Assembly: GCA_947593955.1 (NCBI GenBank)
Contig: CANQDV010000008.1
Coordinates: 1-33,989, forward strand
DNA length: 33,989 nucleotides
Direction of reading: 5' to 3'
From: an uncultured Bacilli bacterium
Lineage (GTDB): Bacteria; Bacillota_I; Bacilli_A; RF39; UBA660
Positions 7,913 to 16,456 of this stretch are shown here, in pieces (the stretch's first letter is position 1; every line of letters begins with the position of its first letter). Below the pieces are notes generated by a model. It saw nothing but the letters and a program-made list of their open reading frames with translations. It was not told the DNA's origin and did not search any database. The position numbers and the translations under genes were made by a program.

Positions 7913-8863
7913 TTATCCTTCTTTTACTTTTTGAACTATTTTCGCTTGTTCAATAATTTCCTTATATTTTTTTTCTTTACTTTCTTGATTATTTATACAT
8001 TCCCAGAAATCATCAATTGATTTTAAAAATGTATCGTCTTCGGATAGTTTTATCTCTTCTGTTTCATTATCTATTGTAATTTCTACTATCGGAACATATC
8101 CAGCAGGAGCTGTTAAAATTCGATTAGTTTTAAGTACTCCTTTACTTCCCCATACTTCTAATTCACATTTATAACTATTATCCATTCCAAAAGATACTTG
8201 GGCAGTAACTCCTGCATCATTTATTAAAGTAGCACTACCAAATAAATCCACATCATAGTCTTTAGTATAATTTAGATTCGAAGTGGCAATTTTAGCCGTT
8301 GATCCTAATAACATAGAAGCAAGTTTTAAAGGATAACCACCACAGTCAAGTAAAGATCCCCCACCTAATTCTTTGACATAGCGAAAATCACCTTCAGCTC
8401 GTTTAGGAAAGCCAAAAGCAATACGATATAATCTAACATCACCAATTTTACCATCTTCAATTATTTTAGCAATTTCCGATAATTGTTTATGATAGACAAA
8501 CATATAGTTTTCATGAACTGCTAAGTTTTTACTTTTCGCAAGTTCAATTAATTTTTCTGTATCTTTTAATTCAGTTGTAAAAGGCTTTTCTAACATTAAA
8601 TGCTTTCCAACTTCTAATACTTTTTTACCCCATTCATAATGCAATGCGGGCGGAAGCGGAACATATACGGCCTCAATTGATTTATCATTTATAAGTTCAT
8701 CATAACCATTATAAATTTTTCCTCCAAAAGTTTCTTGAAATTTTTGAGCTTTTACACTTGTTCTTGTTGCAACACCGACATAAGTAAAATTTTTATCTTT
8801 TTCTAAAGCTGGTAAAAATCTCCGAAAAGCAATTTCTGATGTACCAAGTATTCCTATTTTCAA
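7913..8863 (-). CDS. Gfo/Idh/MocA oxidoreductase, likely dTDP-3-keto-dideoxyhexose 3-reductase
   Basis: A 316-residue protein with N-terminal Rossmann fold (MKIGILGTSEIA) and the family's catalytic lysine motif EKPF (92-95), then ENYMFVYH and GGGSLLDCGGYPL from the C-terminal substrate domain. Family members such as KijD10 and SpnN reduce the 3-keto group left by NDP-hexose 2,3-dehydratases. Placement directly after a 2,3-dehydratase gene, with a single base between them, makes that role likely here. The start is a TTG at 8863, supported by GGAGGT nine bases upstream; no better ATG lies nearby. Product stereochemistry at C3 cannot be read from the sequence. A dehydrogenase acting on another sugar is the alternative, less likely given the neighbours. 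Confidence 0.88.
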   Translation of the reverse strand: MKIGILGTSEIAFRRFLPALEKDKNFTYVGVATRTSVKAQKFQETFGGKIYNGYDELINDKSIEAVYVPLPPALHYEWGKKVLEVGKHLMLEKPFTTELKDTEKLIELAKSKNLAVHENYMFVYHKQLSEIAKIIEDGKIGDVRLYRIAFGFPKRAEGDFRYVKELGGGSLLDCGGYPLKLASMLLGSTAKIATSNLNYTKDYDVDLFGSATLINDAGVTAQVSFGMDNSYKCELEVWGSKGVLKTNRILTAPAGYVPIVEITIDNETEEIKLSEDDTFLKSIDDFWECINNQESKEKKYKEIIEQAKIVQKVKEG

Positions 8864-8864
8864 A

Positions 8865-10244
8865 CTATCTTACCTCCAATAAAGACAATAAATTTCGAAG
8901 TTGAATATTTAAAGTATTATTTATTTGTACTAATTCATTAAGAGTTTTAAAATCTACTAAAAAATAATTATCAGGTATCTTTTTTAAATCATTTTTGGAA
9001 ACCTTTAATAATATATTTCGATTTTGTTCATGATAAAATCTGCCACCCTCTTCAGATAGTAAATGATCAAATAAAACATTATCTTTTTCTTTTAATTTTT
9101 CAAAAAATAATTTAGTTATTTCATCAGTATTATTTTCTATTTCTACGGCTTCTTTTTGAATAGTTGGTCCTAATTCTAAAATATCAAAAGAGCCAATTTC
9201 TTTTTTAGCCTTTACTAAAAATTTTAACATTCCTTCGTCTTCACAACAAATTAACCCAAATGTAGCAATTCCGTTGGCTTCAAATAAAGGTTGAGACCAA
9301 TGTTTAACTTCTCTTCCTTCAATAGTAATATCACAAAAAACAACTTTATAAGGATAAGCTTTTTCATAGACATATTCATTATTTTGCATATGCCAACTTT
9401 TTAAATCATTTAAGGAAAATAATTTAGTTTCCTCTTCATTAAACATTTTTTGATTATTTAAATATTGATAAATAGTAGGTAATTCATTTTTATCACTACC
9501 AATAAATATTGAATTAAATAATTCTTTATCTTTAAATTCTTTATTTAATTCTTCTAATTCTATAGCACTTAATTTTAATTTAGAAAATGGTATGCAAGAT
9601 AAAACTGTTCTTGTATCCATATTTACTAAATTATCTTCTTTCATTAATTCTTTAATTTGGCCTAATGTCATCCATTTAAAATTAGGAAGAATTTCTATAT
9701 CTTCTTCAACTCTAATTATAATATTTCGATTTCTTTTTTTATAAAATCTTGATGCTTGTTCTGATTGAATTTGATCTACTACAATTTCATAATTAGAAGC
9801 ATTTAAAAAGTAATCTAAATATGCTGGTTTATTACCCCCATGCTTTTGAGTAAAATTACTTTTGGTTGCTTGAATAGTTGGCGATATTTGAACACAATTT
9901 ATATTTCCTGGTTCAATTTTCGCTTGCATTAAAAAATGCATAACTCCATTTATTTCCTTACAAATTATTCCTAAATAACCAATTTCATTTTGTAAAATTA
10001 TAGGTTGCTCAATAGTATTATTTTTACACCCTACAATTGAAAAGAAACTATTATTTTGATTGTGAATACTTCCCTTTTCGGTATCATAATACCAGGGGGT
10101 ACAATCATCTAAACTAATTTTATTAATCTCAACATGAGTATTTTTATTTCTATCTAATATCCAGGCTAAAATATCTGAAGTTTTAGATACTTCACTATCT
10201 TTTTTTAACCAGCTGTATACTATTGAAAGAAGTGTATTTGTCAT
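8865..10244 (-). CDS. NDP-hexose 2,3-dehydratase (EvaA/SpnO type)
   Basis: In this family the enzyme removes water across C2-C3 of dTDP-4-keto-6-deoxyglucose, the step committing to 2-deoxysugars. The 459 residues form two tandem homologous halves, as in EvaA, which has a duplicated Nudix-like fold. The first half shows EQPII, MHFLMQAKIEPG, ISPTIQAT and ASRFYKKRNRNI (about 90-175). The second half shows SQPLF, LKFLVKAKKEIG, LGPTIQKE and GGRFYHEQNRNILLK (about 315-425). Both copies keep the RFY-x4-NRN signature. The ATG at 10244 is preceded by AAAGGA. It sits between rmlB and the 3-keto reductase gene, as expected for a pathway best known from actinobacterial antibiotic clusters. Length is normal for the family. 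Confidence 0.92.
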   Translation of the reverse strand: MTNTLLSIVYSWLKKDSEVSKTSDILAWILDRNKNTHVEINKISLDDCTPWYYDTEKGSIHNQNNSFFSIVGCKNNTIEQPIILQNEIGYLGIICKEINGVMHFLMQAKIEPGNINCVQISPTIQATKSNFTQKHGGNKPAYLDYFLNASNYEIVVDQIQSEQASRFYKKRNRNIIIRVEEDIEILPNFKWMTLGQIKELMKEDNLVNMDTRTVLSCIPFSKLKLSAIELEELNKEFKDKELFNSIFIGSDKNELPTIYQYLNNQKMFNEEETKLFSLNDLKSWHMQNNEYVYEKAYPYKVVFCDITIEGREVKHWSQPLFEANGIATFGLICCEDEGMLKFLVKAKKEIGSFDILELGPTIQKEAVEIENNTDEITKLFFEKLKEKDNVLFDHLLSEEGGRFYHEQNRNILLKVSKNDLKKIPDNYFLVDFKTLNELVQINNTLNIQLRNLLSLLEVR

Positions 10245-10259
10245 AATTATTCCTTTCGT

Positions 10260-11264
10260 TTAGCCTTTATATGCTTCTTTATATTTTTCAGATTTTATAT
10301 CATCAATCCATTCTTTGTTATTAACATACCATTCAACAGTTTCTTTAATACCTTCTTCAAAAGTATAAGTTCTATCCCATCCTAATTCTCTTTCAGCTTT
10401 AGTAGAATCAATGGCATATCTTAAATCATGTCCAGGTCTATCAGTTACAAAAGTAATTAATGATTCTGGTTTATTTAAACATTTTAAAATAGTTTTAACA
10501 ACCTCTAAATTTGTTCTTTCAGAGTGTCCTCCTAAATTATATATTTCTCCTACTTTACCATTTCTAACAATCATATCAACCCCCACATTATGATCATAAA
10601 CATGAATCCAATCCCGAACATTTTCACCATTGCCATAAACCGGAATTGGTTCATCATTTAAGGCTTTAGAAATAACAACCGGAATTAATTTTTCTGGAAA
10701 TTGATATGGTCCATAATTATTTGAACATCTTGAAATAGTTACTGGAATTTTAAATGTTCTAGCATAAGCTAAGACTTGTAAATCAGCGCCGGCTTTTGAT
10801 GCTGAATATGGACTAGAAGTATGAATTGGTGTTTCTTCAGTAAATTTTAAATCAGGTCTATCAAGTGGTAAATCGCCATATACTTCATCAGTTGATATTT
10901 GATGATATCTTTTAACATTATATTTTTTAGATGCATTAAGTAAAGTCATTGTTCCTAAAATATTAGTATCAGCAAAAAGATTAGGATTTTTAATAGAATT
11001 ATCCACATGACTTTCAGCTGCAAAATTTATGACAATATCAAATTTCTCATCTGCAAATAATTTATCAACAAATTCATTATCGCGAATATCTCCTTTAACA
11101 AATTTATAATTTTCTTTTTCTTCTAAATTTTTAATATTATTATAATTGCCTGCATAAGTTAAAGCATCTAAACAAACAAAATAATCTTCTGGATATTTAT
11201 TTACCATATAATGTAAAAAATTTGATCCAATAAAACCTGCTCCACCAGTAACTAGAAACTTCAT
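10260..11264 (-). CDS. rmlB: dTDP-glucose 4,6-dehydratase RmlB
   Basis: Converts dTDP-glucose to dTDP-4-keto-6-deoxyglucose. The 334 residues carry the NAD-binding GGAGFIGSNF at 7-16, the active-site region STDEVYGDL with the Asp-Glu pair of RmlB, YSASKAG (the Y-x3-K pair) and NNYGPYQFPEKLIP, all diagnostic of RmlB rather than of a plain epimerase. The ATG at 11264 is preceded by GAGGAGG, the strongest ribosome site in the operon. It follows rmlA with a 2-base gap. Neither rmlC nor rmlD is present in the window, so the product is probably passed to the 2,3-dehydratase encoded next instead of becoming dTDP-L-rhamnose. Confidence 0.97.
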   Translation of the reverse strand: MKFLVTGGAGFIGSNFLHYMVNKYPEDYFVCLDALTYAGNYNNIKNLEEKENYKFVKGDIRDNEFVDKLFADEKFDIVINFAAESHVDNSIKNPNLFADTNILGTMTLLNASKKYNVKRYHQISTDEVYGDLPLDRPDLKFTEETPIHTSSPYSASKAGADLQVLAYARTFKIPVTISRCSNNYGPYQFPEKLIPVVISKALNDEPIPVYGNGENVRDWIHVYDHNVGVDMIVRNGKVGEIYNLGGHSERTNLEVVKTILKCLNKPESLITFVTDRPGHDLRYAIDSTKAERELGWDRTYTFEEGIKETVEWYVNNKEWIDDIKSEKYKEAYKG

Positions 11265-11266
11265 AA

Positions 11267-12136
11267 TTAATCCTCCTCTAATAATGATAAAATATATTTA
11301 CCATAATCTGTTTGTTTTAACTCTTCTCCTATTTTTCTTAATTGTTCATCATTAATAAATCCCTTACGCCAAGCAATTTCTTCTAAACAAGCAACATATA
11401 TGCCTTGCCGAGATTGTAATGTTTCCACAAAACTTCCGGCTTTTAACATATTGTAAGGAGTTCCAGTATCTAACCAAGCAACACCTCTACTAAATACTTC
11501 AACTTTTAACTCTTTGCGTTTTAAATATTCGTTATTAACTGCTGTTATTTCTAACTCTCCTCTTGGAGATGGTTTAACATTTTTAGCAATTTCTATAACA
11601 CTATTATCATAAAAATATAATCCTGGTACAGCATATTTAGATTTTGGTTCTTTAGGTTTTTCTTCTAAAGATAAAACATTGCCTTTATCATCAAATTCTA
11701 CTACCCCAAAATCTTTAGGATTAGCAACGGGATAAGCAAAAATTGTAGCTTTATTTTTACTTTTTATTACTTTTTGTAATAATTCTGGTAAAAGAGCACC
11801 ATAAAAAACATTATCTCCTAATACTAAACAAACATCATCATCACCAATAAATTCTTCACCTAATATAAAGGCTTCTGCTAAACCATGTGGCTCTTCTTGA
11901 ATTTTATAGTAAAAATTAATGCCTAATTTTTTTCCATCACCTAATAAATCAGAATATTGTTTAATATCATCTGGTGTTGAAATAATTAAAATATCTTTTA
12001 TACCAGCAAATAAAAGAATGGATAATGGGTAATATATCAAAGGTTTATCATAGATAGGTAAAAGTTGCTTTGATACTACCTTAGTTGTGGGATATAATCT
12101 GGTCCCTCGACCACCCGCTAAAATTATTCCTTTCAT
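11267..12136 (-). CDS. rmlA: Glucose-1-phosphate thymidylyltransferase RmlA
   Basis: Makes dTDP-glucose from glucose-1-phosphate and dTTP. The 289 residues begin [20 protein letters not shown] with the nucleotide-binding loop and catalytic Arg. [10 protein letters not shown] gives the metal-binding Asp, EEKPKEPKS binds the sugar phosphate, and the C-terminal VAWLDTGTP and EIAWRKGFI segments are specific to RmlA. Length equals that of typical RmlA enzymes. The ATG at 12136 has AAAGGA upstream and a good promoter lies at 12189-12161. It is the first gene of the tightly packed five-gene dideoxysugar operon. Confidence 0.97.
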   Translation of the reverse strand: MKGIILAGGRGTRLYPTTKVVSKQLLPIYDKPLIYYPLSILLFAGIKDILIISTPDDIKQYSDLLGDGKKLGINFYYKIQEEPHGLAEAFILGEEFIGDDDVCLVLGDNVFYGALLPELLQKVIKSKNKATIFAYPVANPKDFGVVEFDDKGNVLSLEEKPKEPKSKYAVPGLYFYDNSVIEIAKNVKPSPRGELEITAVNNEYLKRKELKVEVFSRGVAWLDTGTPYNMLKAGSFVETLQSRQGIYVACLEEIAWRKGFINDEQLRKIGEELKQTDYGKYILSLLEED

Positions 12137-12160
12137 AATTAGTACGTTCCTTTCATAGTA

Positions 12161-12189
12161 AGTTTAACATAGTATAATATTTAATTCAA
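12161..12189 (-). promoter_or_regulatory. Promoter of the rmlA operon
   Basis: Minus strand TTGAAT (12189-12184), 17-base spacer, TAAACT (12166-12161) preceded by TG at the extended -10 position. The leader to the rmlA ATG is about 20 bases and holds AAAGGA. Confidence 0.6.
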
Positions 12190-12225
12190 TAATTGTACTT
12201 TGAAACTTTAATGTTATTATTATAT

Positions 12226-13395
12226 TTAATAACTGCTTTCGTCATTAATAAATTCCATAATTTTTTTACAAATTATTTTAGTTGATTTTCCAGTTTCATT
12301 TGTTTGATAATAATTATTAACACTTATGCAAGCTTTTTTATAGTCACTTAATTTTTTTGTTTTAATTATATCTATTAATTCTTCTTGATTATTTGCATAA
12401 ATAAATCCTACCTCTTTAGGGTCAGCACAAAAATCTCTACAATTGTTTTTATATTCATCATAATCATATATATATAATATTATTGGTTTCTTTGTTAAAG
12501 CAAAATCTGTTGCAGATGACGAATAATCTGAAATCAAAAAATCTGAAATCTTTAAAATATCTGCCATATCTGGATAATCATTCACATCAATTAATTTGTT
12601 TTTATCAACTTTTATAGTAATTGCTTTTGAAGCGGGGTGTTTTCTTAATAACAATTTCCATGAACTACCATCTTTTGATAATTCTTTCAAAATTTTGTCA
12701 AAGTCTATTTCAACACTTTGCATGTCAATATTAGTATCTCTAAAAGTAGGTGCAAACAATAATAATTTTTCATTTTTAATACCCAACTTTTCTTTTATTT
12801 TTTTTGCATTAAAATCACCATTAACTAACGCATCATTTCTTGGCATTCCTTCACATATAATTTTTCCATTATATCTAAATGCCTTTCTATATCTTTCAAC
12901 TCCAAAACTTGATGCTGCAATACAATAGTCTACTACTTTATCATCATATACTGGTATTGGTATTTTTCCGTTTTTACTTGCCTCATATAGTATTTTTTTA
13001 AAAGACCTATCTCCATGCCATGTATCAATAAACATTTGATTTTTACTTTTATATATCAACTTAAAATGTTCATTTGACACAAATACTTTAGCAGTAGAAA
13101 TTTCTTTTATAAAATTGTGCCTACAAAACTTTTTTTTAATAACATATTCAGGAATGATGTTATATTTATCTTTTATTGAATTTTCATCTAACAACCACAC
13201 AATTTTTAAATTTTTATTCATATGATGTATTTCTTCACTAATAACTCGCCCACTATCTGAATATTGTTTTCCACTAAAACTTGAAAAAACTATTTTTTCA
13301 TTGTCTATTCCTAGTATTTTTTGATAGCAATACATAACTATAGTTCTTATTAAAAGTTTAAATTTTATAAACAATATCTCAAAATTTTTTTTCAT
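12226..13395 (-). CDS. CDP-glycerol glycerophosphotransferase (TagB/TagF-like)
   Basis: Transfers glycerol phosphate, or a similar polyol phosphate, from CDP-glycerol to a membrane-linked glycan. The 389 residues have a hydrophobic N-terminal segment (about 6-24) and then family landmarks: KIVFSSFSGKQYSDSGR, the catalytic-histidine motif DTWHGDRSFKK (H127), LFAPTFRDT and LISDYSSSATDFAL, ending with IILYIYDYDEY. The usual QTWHGTP is DTWHGDR here. It is the length of TagB-like priming enzymes, shorter than typical long TagF polymerases. The ATG at 13395 has a weak AAGAAG ribosome site, and a clear promoter lies 98-126 bases upstream. No tagD is in the window. It may add a glycerol-phosphate side group to the polysaccharide or serve teichoic acid synthesis. 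Confidence 0.9.
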   Translation of the reverse strand: MKKNFEILFIKFKLLIRTIVMYCYQKILGIDNEKIVFSSFSGKQYSDSGRVISEEIHHMNKNLKIVWLLDENSIKDKYNIIPEYVIKKKFCRHNFIKEISTAKVFVSNEHFKLIYKSKNQMFIDTWHGDRSFKKILYEASKNGKIPIPVYDDKVVDYCIAASSFGVERYRKAFRYNGKIICEGMPRNDALVNGDFNAKKIKEKLGIKNEKLLLFAPTFRDTNIDMQSVEIDFDKILKELSKDGSSWKLLLRKHPASKAITIKVDKNKLIDVNDYPDMADILKISDFLISDYSSSATDFALTKKPIILYIYDYDEYKNNCRDFCADPKEVGFIYANNQEELIDIIKTKKLSDYKKACISVNNYYQTNETGKSTKIICKKIMEFINDESSY

Positions 13396-13492
13396 TTATT
13401 ACATCTTCTTTCTTTTTAAAATTTTTCAATAACTTATAACTAACGTTAAATAAGATAGAGAAATATTTGTTATAGATATATCATTTTTATTA

Positions 13493-13521
13493 ATTTTATA
13501 TTTCAGTAACATATATGTTAA
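13493..13521 (-). promoter_or_regulatory. Promoter of the CDP-glycerol transferase gene
   Basis: Minus strand TTAACA (13521-13516), 17-base spacer, TAAAAT (13498-13493); five of six matches in each box. The leader is about 90 bases. Confidence 0.6.
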
Positions 13522-13681
13522 GTATTATTGACTAATTGTAAAAAATATTGAATCAATTAATGTAGTTATTTGAAAAGAAATCATTAAAAATTACAATAGT
13601 TAAATAATATTAAAAAATTAAATAAGTAATTTCAAAATAATACTCTGCAATCGTACCAATTTCACTTATTATTGTATGCAA

Positions 13682-13704
13682 TAGGGAAAAAAGTAAATTC
13701 CCTA
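13682..13704. repeat. Short inverted repeat
   Basis: TAGGGAA (13682-13688) and TTCCCTA (13698-13704), perfect 7-bp stem with a 9-base loop. It is one of the few G/C-containing elements in the interval and lacks a T run on either strand, so it is not an obvious terminator. Confidence 0.5.
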
Positions 13705-13733
13705 AAATATATTTTATCATTTATGTTATAAAA

Positions 13734-13788
13734 ATCAACTCTTAAAATTTTGAATTTTACTATCAACTCTTAAAATTTTGAATTTTAC
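13734..13788. repeat. Tandem duplication, two 27-base copies with period 28
   Basis: Copies at 13734-13760 and 13762-13788 are identical (start ATCAACTCTTAAAA, end TTGAATTTTAC) and separated by one T. Each copy contains the self-complementary core AAAATTTT. Confidence 0.9.
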
Positions 13789-13912
13789 AATTAAAAATTT
13801 AATTGCTTTTCATAGACTTTAATTTCTATATTTTAACAACTCTTTATCATTCGACAATCATATTTTTTCCATTTTTACTTTATTTTTATAACTTTGTTAT
13901 ACTTATTTATAC

Positions 13913-13951
13913 AAAAAAGATGAAAAAGTTTTTCACGTTTTCACCTTTTTT
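13913..13951 (-). terminator. Strong terminator after the six-gene cassette
   Basis: Two 14-base arms, 13913-13926 and 13938-13951, pair with an 11-base loop. On the minus strand the stem is perfect apart from one G-U pair and ends in CTTTTTTG. On the plus strand it has an A-C mismatch but is followed by TTTTTTTT, so it could work both ways. It lies 50 bases beyond the stop of the gene at 14002. Confidence 0.8.
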
Positions 13952-14001
13952 TTACTATCAAAAAGCATTTTGACTTAAATTCAAATTATACTGACATTTT
14001 T

Positions 14002-15504
14002 TTATTTAGAAACAAAGCATTTTAAACCCCGATAATCTAAAATATCTTCACTCAATAAGTTAAATGAATCAATCTCATGATACAATTTATATTTATCATT
14101 AATAGTTCTTGATGTTAATACTATGGCAATATTCATATTATCATATTCACTTTTATACTTTTGTATTAATTCATTTACTTCACTTAATGAATAATTATTT
14201 ATATTAATAAATTGCTTCTTAGGATTATTGAAATCTTCACTTTTAACAAATTGTTTTCCATAATATTCTAAAACTTCACTCGTGCCTTGAGCCATAACAA
14301 TATAATTATTTTCATTTAAATCATTAACAACAGTTTTATAATCTTCATTACCATAATAATAATTAAAACGGAAATTCATTGAAGAAATAGTAAAAAGAAG
14401 AACTAGTGCTAATGATAAATAACGCATGTTATATATAGAAATTAATTCTATTATTAAAACTATAAATATTGCCGAAAGTGAAATAATATGTCTTTCCCAA
14501 AAACTGTATTTAAAAACAATTGCTAATAAACTAAAGCAAACAATTAAAATTAATGCTGAGCCAAATAACCAAAAAGTTCTTTTATTTAATGAATTTTTAG
14601 TAATATTCTTAATTAATTTAATTACAAATAATATAAGAATTAGAGATAATGCAAATATTAAAATTGCCATAATTGGAGTTATATTACTTAAGCTAAAACT
14701 TCTTAAATCATTTCTTGATAAACCAAGACCACCATAGCCAAAAATATAATATATGCTTACTACTAAACTGGAAATAACCGATCCAGAAGCATTTCCAATA
14801 CTTAAAGATGATGAGTAATAAAATGTAAAAGCCATATAACCAAGTATTAAAATATATAATGGTAAAAATAATAATCCTTTCAAATGATTTTTAAATATAA
14901 GATTATTATTTTTATAATGATATAAAATACCACAAGCATAAATGCACGCAGAAAAAACAAATAGTAAATGAAAAGATATACCTAGTAAAATACATAAATG
15001 AATAATAACTATATTCTTTTTACTATTAAAATCTTTTTCATAAAAGGAATGATATATTAAAACTAAAGCAAATGCTAAAAGAGCAATATATGGTCTTGCT
15101 TCATTTAGATAAGCAATAAACATTGGATTAATTAAGAAAAATAATGTACCTAACCAAACTTGTTTTTTCTTACATACCATACTAGCAATTTTATAACCAT
15201 AAATAGCATATAGAAATGCCGGCAATACATTAACAGAACGCATTGCTATTTCTGAAAAGCCAAATATTCGTGACCATAACCAAGAAAAGACAAGAAATAA
15301 TGGCATTTGTTTTTCTGATCCTGATGCAATTAAAGCATTTTTTAATACATCTATTACGTTAGAGGATTTTATTAAATTAAATATTAACCCTTCATCTATC
15401 CATATACTTTTATTATTTATTCCTATTAGCAAAAATATTGATGTTGTGATAATTACTAAACTTATTGTTAATATTTTTTCTTTGTTTTTTATAAATTGCT
15501 TCAT
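14002..15504 (-). CDS. Membrane GT-C glycosyltransferase (ArnT/PMT-like, GT39/GT83 type)
   Basis: A 500-residue polytopic membrane protein. After the first membrane helix it has SIWIDEG (D37-E38), the Asp-Glu pair placed in the first external loop of GT-C enzymes, followed by MPLFLVFSWLWSRIFG and NEARPYIALLAFAL, the pattern of ArnT/PMT-like transferases. About ten to twelve hydrophobic helices follow up to residue 375. The last roughly 120 residues form an external soluble domain. GT-C enzymes use polyprenyl-phosphate sugars on the outer face of the membrane. The next gene upstream encodes a GtrB-like enzyme of the kind that makes such donors, so the two probably work as a pair. ATG at 15504 with AAAGGATG upstream. 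Last gene of the cassette, before a strong terminator. Confidence 0.85.
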   Translation of the reverse strand: MKQFIKNKEKILTISLVIITTSIFLLIGINNKSIWIDEGLIFNLIKSSNVIDVLKNALIASGSEKQMPLFLVFSWLWSRIFGFSEIAMRSVNVLPAFLYAIYGYKIASMVCKKKQVWLGTLFFLINPMFIAYLNEARPYIALLAFALVLIYHSFYEKDFNSKKNIVIIHLCILLGISFHLLFVFSACIYACGILYHYKNNNLIFKNHLKGLLFLPLYILILGYMAFTFYYSSSLSIGNASGSVISSLVVSIYYIFGYGGLGLSRNDLRSFSLSNITPIMAILIFALSLILILFVIKLIKNITKNSLNKRTFWLFGSALILIVCFSLLAIVFKYSFWERHIISLSAIFIVLIIELISIYNMRYLSLALVLLFTISSMNFRFNYYYGNEDYKTVVNDLNENNYIVMAQGTSEVLEYYGKQFVKSEDFNNPKKQFININNYSLSEVNELIQKYKSEYDNMNIAIVLTSRTINDKYKLYHEIDSFNLLSEDILDYRGLKCFVSK

Positions 15505-15523
15505 ACTTACATCCTTTCAAATA

Positions 15524-16456
15524 TTATTTAATTTTTTCTATTGATTCTACTAAAAAATCTGTCTTTTTAAATACTAAATTAAGAATAATAGATAAGTATT
15601 TTATTATAATTGTAAATATTAAAAATATTCCAAAAAATCCTAAAGTTAAAAATAACATAGTCGTTGTCCAACCTTTTATTGCTACACCACTTAAAAACAT
15701 AAAAACTGTATAACATCCGGTAAAAATTATTAATGCCACCATAATTAAAGATAATGTTAAAGTTATTTTATAACTGACATCTGTGAATAATATTAATGAA
15801 TTTACAGCAGTTTTTCTTCTTTCTTTTTGTAAGGCTTTATCTATTTTATAATTAATATTTGTCGTTATCTTATATTCAAAATTAGCCATTTTTAAGCCAC
15901 TTCCAGCCTCAATTGCTTTTCTATATGGCACGGTTTTGTTTATAGTATAAATTCTATTAATTGCTCTTCTAGACATAATTTGAAAAGTTTCCGTATCTAT
16001 CTTATATGAAAGATTAGCATGATTATTAAATATTTTATAAAATAATTTAGAAGTTGTTTTTCTTTTTTTGTTTGGTACAGCATTGACTATATCAAACCCC
16101 TCTAATGATTTTTTATAAATATCAAAAATAATTTTTGGATCATAGTCAATTAATACTGTATCAAATTGATAAACAAAATCACCAATAGATAAATCAACAC
16201 CGGCATTCATTGCTATTTCTTTTCCTTGATAAAAACTCATATTTATTATACTAACACTAGCTGTATCTAAATTTTTTGTTGCATCTTTTATCACATCTAC
16301 ACTCTTATCAGTAGAACAATCATTAACAAATATAATCTCATACTTTAAAAAATTATTTTTTAATACTTTATTTAATTCTTCTATAAATTTATCTATTTCC
16401 TTTTCATTATTACGAACATATACGACTGCTGAAACAAAATTCTTTTCTTTATTCAT
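15524..16456 (-). CDS. GtrB/DPM1-like membrane GT2 glycosyltransferase
   Basis: The N-terminal GT-A domain begins SAVVYVRNNEKEI and has IIFVNDCSTDKS (residues 41-52), a normal GT2 start. Two C-terminal hydrophobic helices (about 230-252 and 268-294) match the GtrB type that loads a sugar onto undecaprenyl phosphate. The usual DADLQD metal-site motif reads FDTVLID here (D99, V101, D104), so the second Asp of DXD is absent; D104 and D106 are nearby. The start ATG overlaps the TGA of the preceding FAD oxidoreductase gene (ATGA), pointing to translational coupling. Proposed role: make a polyprenyl-phosphate sugar for the GT-C enzyme encoded next. The sugar is unknown. Confidence 0.85.
   Translation of the reverse strand: MNKEKNFVSAVVYVRNNEKEIDKFIEELNKVLKNNFLKYEIIFVNDCSTDKSVDVIKDATKNLDTASVSIINMSFYQGKEIAMNAGVDLSIGDFVYQFDTVLIDYDPKIIFDIYKKSLEGFDIVNAVPNKKRKTTSKLFYKIFNNHANLSYKIDTETFQIMSRRAINRIYTINKTVPYRKAIEAGSGLKMANFEYKITTNINYKIDKALQKERRKTAVNSLILFTDVSYKITLTLSLIMVALIIFTGCYTVFMFLSGVAIKGWTTTMLFLTLGFFGIFLIFTIIIKYLSIILNLVFKKTDFLVESIEKIK

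Larger units (their letters stand above)
13396..14001. other. 606-base gene-free interval
   Basis: No convincing coding region on either strand. From right to left it contains the terminator of the GT-C gene (13951-13913), a tandem 28-base repeat (13734-13788), a short G/C-containing stem-loop (13682-13704) and the promoter of the CDP-glycerol transferase gene (13521-13493). The rest is low-complexity A/T sequence. It separates two blocks with different roles and could mark a junction between capsule modules; no insertion-sequence remnants were noticed. Confidence 0.6.

Noticed and set aside
10411..10593. Plus-strand open frames opposite rmlB and several other genes (for example 12596-12928, 14426-14737, 22864-23100, 29318-29563)
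   Set aside because: They lie fully antisense to well-identified genes, have no ribosome sites, and their translations are low-complexity shadows of A/T-rich coding DNA.
10260..12136. dTDP-L-rhamnose pathway
   Set aside because: rmlA and rmlB are present but rmlC and rmlD are not in the window, and a 2,3-dehydratase gene follows; rhamnose synthesis would need genes elsewhere.
13734..13788. CRISPR array
   Set aside because: Only two copies with a one-base gap, no spacers and no cas genes.
16453..16456. Use of the Mycoplasma/Spiroplasma code (TGA as Trp), suggested by the extreme A/T content
   Set aside because: TGA ends genes here and at 29529 in ATGA overlaps where the proteins end as expected, and Trp is written TGG.
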